NCBI GenBank assembly: GCA_021846605.1
Contig: JAJZWQ010000081.1
Coordinates: 1-13,973, forward strand
Origin: Bacillota bacterium
GTDB lineage: Bacteria > Bacillota_E > RBS10-35 > JAJYVN01
DNA length: 13,973 bases
Reading direction: 5' to 3'
Shown here piece by piece: positions 9,622 through 13,973 of the stretch (positions are counted from its first letter, which is position 1; each line of letters starts with the position of its first letter). Position numbers and translations under genes: made by a program. The notes under the pieces are model-generated. The model saw nothing but the letters and a program-made list of their open reading frames with translations, was not told where the DNA came from and ran no database searches.

Positions 9622-9649
9622 ATCATACCAGCCTCGCCGGCGGCCGGAA
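9622..9649 (-). promoter_or_regulatory. acnA extended -10 promoter
   Basis: In the 78-base gap after aspS the minus strand reads TGG-TATGAT (TATGAT at 9627-9622), a strong extended -10, with a weak TTCCGG 16 bases upstream. Transcription would start near 9616, directly before a GGGGG-AACG-CCCCC hairpin (9616-9603) and the AGGGAGG ribosome binding site. Confidence 0.55.
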
Positions 9650-9663
9650 CCCGCCGCGCGCCG

Positions 9664-11487
<1,824 letters not shown>

Positions 11488-11525
11488 GCCCCCCGCTCCG
11501 CGCCTTTCCGCCGGCCCGGACACAC

Positions 11526-11558
11526 AAAAAAACGCCGCACCCCTCCCGGGGCGAGACG
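11526..11558 (-). terminator. T-box regulated intrinsic terminator before aspS
   Basis: CGTCTCGCCCC (11558-11548) pairs with GGGGTGCGGCG (11543-11533) around a GGGA loop, 11 positions with one mismatch and two G-U pairs, followed by seven Ts (11532-11526). This is the off-state hairpin of the T-box leader. Its 5' arm begins just after the antiterminator sequence. Confidence 0.88.
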
Positions 11559-11768
11559 TTCTCGCGGTTCCACCCAGATGCGCCCCGCCGACGGCGACGG
11601 GGCCTCGACCCCGTTTGACCGGGGATCTGCCGTTAACGCCGGCCACGGGCCGCTCCTGGCGACCACGTCTTGAGGGCTGTCTTCGCGGGCCCCGCCGCCG
11701 GTCTTTCAGCCACCGAACCGGCTCTCTGCGGGCGGGATGCGCCGCGCCCGGCCCTCGCCTTGACGCGT
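11526..11768 (-). promoter_or_regulatory. T-box riboswitch leader, aspartate-specific
   Basis: The minus strand carries the T-box hallmark GGGTGGAACCGCG (11575-11563); its TGGA would pair with the 3' NCCA end of uncharged tRNA. Upstream, Stem I is recognisable: GAGGGC (11756-11751) pairs with GCCCTC (11677-11672), and AGAGAG plus GGTGGCTGAAAG supply AG-bulge and distal-loop-like sequences. Immediately 5' of GCCCTC the loop reads GAAGACA, placing a GAC (Asp) codon at 11681-11679 followed by the expected purine. The specifier agrees with the downstream aspS. A terminator with a seven-T tract completes it. The stem boundaries are my hand folding; the T-box identity is secure. Confidence 0.9.
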
Positions 11769-11772
11769 GCCC

Positions 11773-11802
11773 AGTCTACGGCCGCCGCCAGGGCGGGGTC
11801 AA
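11773..11802 (-). promoter_or_regulatory. Promoter of the aspS T-box transcript
   Basis: The minus strand shows TTGACC (11802-11797), an 18-base spacer and TAGACT (11778-11773). The predicted start near 11767 coincides with the beginning of T-box Stem I. Confidence 0.6.
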
Positions 11803-11837
11803 GGGTCAGCCCGTCTCGCCGCGCCGTGGGGGCATGG

Positions 11838-11843
11838 TAGACT
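11838..11843 (+). promoter_or_regulatory. Possible extended -10 of the sdpR-like gene
   Basis: The plus strand reads TGG-TAGACT, fitting an extended -10 with no good -35. A start near 11850 would leave TTG 11856 almost leaderless but would place the GGAGGG site and CTG 11880 normally. Directly downstream, TTTCAAGACTTTGG has a weak dyad that could be an ArsR-type operator. Confidence 0.3.
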
Positions 11844-11855
11844 GGTTTCAAGACT

Positions 11856-12194
11856 TTGGCCGCCTGCGGAGGGCTATCGCTGCTCTCGGACGTGTTCCGC
11901 GCGCTGGGAGACCCCACCCGCCGACAGATCCTGCGCATGCTCAGCGCGGGTGACCTGCCGGCTGGAGACATTGCGGCTGCCTTCGACATGACCAAGCCCA
12001 GCATCAGCCACCACCTGGCCGTCCTGCGCCAGGCGGGCCTGGTCCGGGACACCCGTCGCGGCCAGCAGATCATCTACTCCCTGGAGACGACGGTCTTTGA
12101 AGAGGCGCTCCGCTGGATCTTCGAGGTGAGTGGCCGAACCCCGCAGGCCCCCGCCGCCGAGGGAGTGGAACGCGGTCAACCACCCCACGGCTAA
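11856..12194 (+). CDS. ArsR-family repressor, SdpR-like
   Basis: A 112-residue winged-helix protein. VFRALGDPTRRQIL, AGDIAAAFDMTKPSISHHLAVLRQAGLV and RRGQQIIYSLETTVFEEALRWI follow Bacillus SdpR closely, including the KPSISHHL recognition helix and the C-terminal helix. No metal-binding CxC motif is present, so metal sensing is unlikely. SdpR is the autorepressor of sdpRI, and an SdpI-like gene follows, consistent with that role. TTG 11856 is the first standard start but lacks a ribosome site. GGAGGG (11868-11873) instead sits six bases before CTG 11880, giving a family-like N-terminus LLSDVFRALG, so CTG may be the true start. The last residues run into repeat copy C, whose CGGCTAA supplies the stop codon; the natural C-terminus may be altered. 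Confidence 0.88.
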   Translation: MAACGGLSLLSDVFRALGDPTRRQILRMLSAGDLPAGDIAAAFDMTKPSISHHLAVLRQAGLVRDTRRGQQIIYSLETTVFEEALRWIFEVSGRTPQAPAAEGVERGQPPHG

Positions 12195-12204
12195 AGCCGG
12201 GGGC
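12184..12204. repeat. IS200/IS605-type hairpin repeat, copy C
   Basis: The 21 bases are identical to 59-79 in copy A, with the same inner hairpin CGGCT-AA-AGCCG. The stop codon of the sdpR-like gene (12192-12194) lies inside. The flanks differ from copies A and B, and the long outer stem is not evident here. Confidence 0.6.
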
Positions 12205-12302
12205 TTGCAGCTATAGGATCCGATAGGCCGGTGGACGGCGGCCCGCCAGTCCCACGTATAGCGAGGCTGGCAAGGAAGGTGGCGCTGGTGTTCGAAACCG
12301 TT

Positions 12303-12322
12303 ACCGGCAAACCGGTGCTTTT
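12303..12322 (+). terminator. Weak terminator-like hairpin inside the sdpR-sdpI gap
   Basis: ACCGG-CAAA-CCGGT forms a five-base-pair stem followed by GCTTTT. It could end the sdpR-like transcript, but the stem is short and the T-run begins two bases late. Confidence 0.3.
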
Positions 12323-12421
12323 GGACAACGCCGATCCCCCGCCTGTTCCGCGAACGTGCTACGCGCCGACGGATTCCTCGACGCAACGCCATACGTTCGA
12401 GTTTCAAGGCCACAATCTACC

Positions 12422-12489
12422 ACAGGGGAGGGGGCGCGCGGTCCAGCCCACGGCTGAAGCCGGTGCTATCAGACGGCCGCGCGGAGATT
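12422..12489. repeat. IS200/IS605-type hairpin repeat, copy B
   Basis: It aligns with 35-101 (copy A) along its length: a GGGGAGGG lead, inner hairpin CGGCTGAAGCCG, outer arms CGCGCGG and CCGCGCG, and a closing GGAGATT. The arms differ in sequence from copy A but still pair, so structure is conserved. The ATG of the sdpI-like gene follows directly, and the repeat's GGAG would act as its ribosome site. Confidence 0.6.
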
Positions 12490-13176
12490 ATGAACGATGA
12501 CACATATCAGGTCGGACGGGAGTGGCGACGGGACGGGGCCGCCATGGTCATCATCGTGGGCATGGTCGTGGGTGGACTGCTCGCCGTCCCGCACCTGCCG
12601 ACCCGTGTGCCCACCCACTGGAACGCCGCCGGCCAGGCAAACGGCTGGTCCTCGCCACTGGTGGCGGTCCTGACGCCGCCCGTCATCGCCCTCGGCATCT
12701 GGCTCCTGCTGCTCTTCCTGCCCACCATCGACCCGCGCCAACGGAACTACGCGGCCTTCGCCAGCCTGTACCGCGGGATCCGCCTCGGGCTGGTCCTGTT
12801 GATGGCCCTGGTCGAGGCGCTCACGCTCACCGGGCCCCTGGGCCATCCAGTCCATGTGGCGCTGGTGCTGCCGCTCGCGGTGGCCGCCCTGATCGTCTTC
12901 TTGGGGAACTCCTTGGGCCGCGTGCGCTCCAACTACTTTGTGGGCATCCGCACACCCTGGACCCTATCCGACCCGGAGGTGTGGCGCCGCACGCACCGCT
13001 TCGCCGCGCCGCTCTTCGTGCTTGGCGGGCTGGTCTGCGCGGCGGGCGTTCTGCTTCCCGGGTCGTGGCGGATCGTGGCCATGCTGGTGGGCGTGGGCGG
13101 CGCGGCCCTGGCGGCCGTGGTGTACTCGTACGTCGCCTGGCGGCGCGCGCCGCACCGTCCATCCGCGCCTGACTGA
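12490..13176 (+). CDS. SdpI-like membrane protein (DUF1648/SdpI family)
   Basis: A 228-residue membrane protein with about six hydrophobic segments. The N-terminal DUF1648 part has the characteristic loop LPTRVPTHWNAAGQANGWSS (37-55). The C-terminal SdpI part has GNSLGRVRSNYFVGIRTPWT (139-158) followed by WRRTHRFAAPLFVLGG. In Bacillus, SdpI gives immunity to the SdpC toxin and titrates SdpR at the membrane; many homologues elsewhere have no known toxin. The pairing with an SdpR-like gene supports the signalling role, but no sdpABC genes are in the window. ATG 12490 is chosen over the in-frame GTG 12463, which lies inside repeat copy B; ATG 12544 would cut the N-terminus. Only GGAG four bases away, from the repeat, serves as ribosome site. 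Confidence 0.9.
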   Translation: MNDDTYQVGREWRRDGAAMVIIVGMVVGGLLAVPHLPTRVPTHWNAAGQANGWSSPLVAVLTPPVIALGIWLLLLFLPTIDPRQRNYAAFASLYRGIRLGLVLLMALVEALTLTGPLGHPVHVALVLPLAVAALIVFLGNSLGRVRSNYFVGIRTPWTLSDPEVWRRTHRFAAPLFVLGGLVCAAGVLLPGSWRIVAMLVGVGGAALAAVVYSYVAWRRAPHRPSAPD

Positions 13177-13187
13177 CCGCAGAGACG

Positions 13188-13530
13188 ATGGTGCGGTGCC
13201 CCGAAATACCCGCCGAAAGTGCTGGTAGACGGGGTGGACCCGAGATGCAGGGAGATCATCCGCGAGACTGCGCGTGTGCGAGAGGCCGGCGTGCTCGAAC
13301 GGGAGGTTTCGACCACGTGCATCTGCTGGTGGTGGACCCCCGGGTCGGTATTCATCGGCCGATGCGGCGACTGCAGGGCCGCTCTTCGCACGGGGTCCGG
13401 CAGGAGAATTGCGCAGGCGCCTGCCGACGCTGGGGACCAACAGCCATTTCGTCCCGAGGGTCTGGGGTGCGCCGCTCGCGGTTGTCAAGCAGTACAGCGA
13501 GAACCCGAAGAACGGATGCGCACACAGGTT
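13188..13530 (+). pseudogene. IS200/IS605 TnpA (Y1 HUH transposase), frameshifted
   Basis: Remains of a Y1 single-strand transposase spread over all three frames. MVRCP (13188) continues after a shift near 13203 as KYPPKVLVDGV and IIRETARVREAGVLEREV. A shift near 13307 gives FDHVHLLVVDPR and HRPMRRLQGRSS. A shift near 13395 gives ELRRRLPTLGTNSHFV, GAPLAVVKQYSENPK. The metal-binding HVH (13314-13322) and the tyrosine of VVKQYSEN are still encoded. The first 10 to 15 residues are missing, and the remnant starts just after the sdpI-like stop codon. With at least three frameshifts it cannot make an active enzyme. The family assignment is firm; exact shift points are approximate. Confidence 0.85.
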
Positions 13531-13845
13531 CTTTCGTTTGACAGATGCCCTTGCGCCTGGGACTGGTGCTGGGCAAGCGACTGGCGGCGAGTCGGCGGCC
13601 GGACGGCAGGTCTATAACGCCTTGGACGAGACTCTGCGGTGGGTGGGGTGCTGTACAGCAGCAGCACTAGCGGAGGGGCGGAAGACTGCGCAGGGTACGT
13701 TGGCCAACAGGGTCTTGGCGATGGCGATGTGTTTCAGGTCGAGAAGGTTTCGGACCAGGGCCTTCCAACTTGCGGGCGTTCGCTGGGGCGGCGAGCGCCG
13801 GGGAAGTTCGTGGAGCGACTTGATCCGCGTGCTGTAACGGCGGCA
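13516..13845 (+). pseudogene. IS605-type TnpB, decayed and internally deleted
   Basis: Starting at ATG 13516, overlapping the tnpA tail, fragments in shifting frames resemble parts of TnpB/OrfB: MRTQVLSF, then LRLGLVLGKRLAASRR, then RQVYNALDETLR, which matches the usual N-terminal (R)xVYNxALE region. About 40 codons on, LANRVLA, VFQVEKVS and GRSLGRRAPGKFVERL match the later LANRVL...TEK.S...GRS.G.RAPGMFV block. Only about 110 of some 400 codons are left, and the RuvC-like catalytic motifs and zinc finger are absent. The overlap with tnpA suggests an IS608-like tnpA-tnpB order. It ends where the opposing IS607-type fragment begins. Confidence 0.7.
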
Positions 13846-13876
13846 TGTGGACCGTTCCTCTCCTCATAGCCTTTTG

Positions 13877-13921
13877 TTGGTAGCTGATGCCTTGCCCCTT
13901 CGCCCACACGCTCAACGTCAT
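13877..13921 (-). pseudogene. IS607-type TnpA N-terminal fragment
   Basis: The minus strand encodes MTLSVWAKGQGISYQ, matching the MerR-like DNA-binding start of IS607 serine transposases (xLSxWAKxQGISYxTA). The match stops after SYQ, and the continuing frame (QKAMRRGTVHM) lacks the usual WRWxxxGKLP stretch before running antisense to the tnpB remnant. The serine recombinase domain is absent, so this is a truncated 15-codon remnant. It meets the tnpB remnant head to head, showing that two unrelated insertion sequence families overlapped here. Confidence 0.6.
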
Positions 13922-13927
13922 GCATTC

Positions 13928-13936
13928 AGTATACCA
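13928..13936 (-). promoter_or_regulatory. Extended -10 of the IS607-type fragment
   Basis: The minus strand reads TGG-TATACT (TATACT at 13933-13928), six bases from the ATG at 13921. Transcription would begin at or beside the start codon, giving a leaderless message. No good -35 is at the right distance. Confidence 0.45.
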
Positions 13937-13973
13937 CACCTATTGCTGGACGTAGATACAACTGGCCAACAGC

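Larger units (their letters stand above)
12184..12489. mobile_element. Putative IS200/IS605-derived miniature element between sdpR and sdpI
   Basis: This 295-base gap between the two genes is bounded by hairpin copy C on the left and copy B on the right, both in the same orientation. The interior shows no convincing gene. A weak open frame (12231-12500) gives HTFEFQGHNLPQGRG, resembling the translation of 15-45 before copy A, so the homology extends beyond the hairpins. The simplest reading is a decayed or non-autonomous IS200/IS605 relative inserted in an sdpRI operon. Two independent end fragments are also possible. No transposase motif is visible inside. Confidence 0.45.

Noticed and set aside
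12231..12500. 89-codon frame in the sdpR-sdpI gap as a small gene
   Set aside because: No ribosome site or recognised domain; it overlaps the sdpI start and its end is repeat copy B.

Overview
This is a GC-rich bacterial window of about 14 kb. The gene order fits a high-GC member of the Bacillota (Firmicutes). On the minus strand, aspS, rarA, an Rrf2 regulator, a NifS/IscS-type cysteine desulfurase and mnmA follow the order of the Bacillus aspS-rarA-cymR-iscS-trmU neighbourhood. In this window acnA and a motB-like gene have been added between them, and an AI-2E permease lies on the opposite strand. A T-box leader on aspS and an sdpR-sdpI pair also point to Bacillota. Starts are often GTG or TTG and possibly CTG. 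I cannot name a species.

Layout. Positions 1-101 hold the end of an IS200/IS605-type element that runs into the 3' end of mnmA. Positions 82-2911 (minus) are an Rrf2 regulator, a cysteine desulfurase and MnmA. Together these supply persulfide sulfur for tRNA 2-thiouridine and possibly Fe-S clusters, with a consensus promoter in front. Positions 3088/3160-4287 (plus) are an AI-2E family permease. Positions 4340-5152 (minus) are a MotB-like stator protein with no MotA in the window. Positions 5199-6569 (minus) are RarA, preceded at 6609-6819 by a strongly structured region with its own promoter-like and terminator-like sequences, a candidate 6S-like RNA. Positions 6931-9585 (minus) are an AcnA/IRP-type aconitase. 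Positions 9664-11487 (minus) are AspRS, under an Asp-specific T-box riboswitch at 11526-11768.

The right end is accessory. An SdpR-like ArsR repressor (11856-12194) and an SdpI-like membrane protein (12490-13176) form a probable sdpRI unit. A roughly 300-bp segment bounded by IS200/IS605-type hairpin repeats splits it. After sdpI come a frameshifted IS200-type Y1 transposase (tnpA), a frameshifted and deleted tnpB, and an opposing fragment of an IS607-type tnpA N-terminus.

The best candidates for something not in standard annotation are the structured RNA upstream of rarA, the repeat family that supplies the stop codons of mnmA and sdpR and abuts the sdpI start, the orphan MotB-like protein with an altered peptidoglycan-binding loop, and two genes whose best translation start appears to be CTG.
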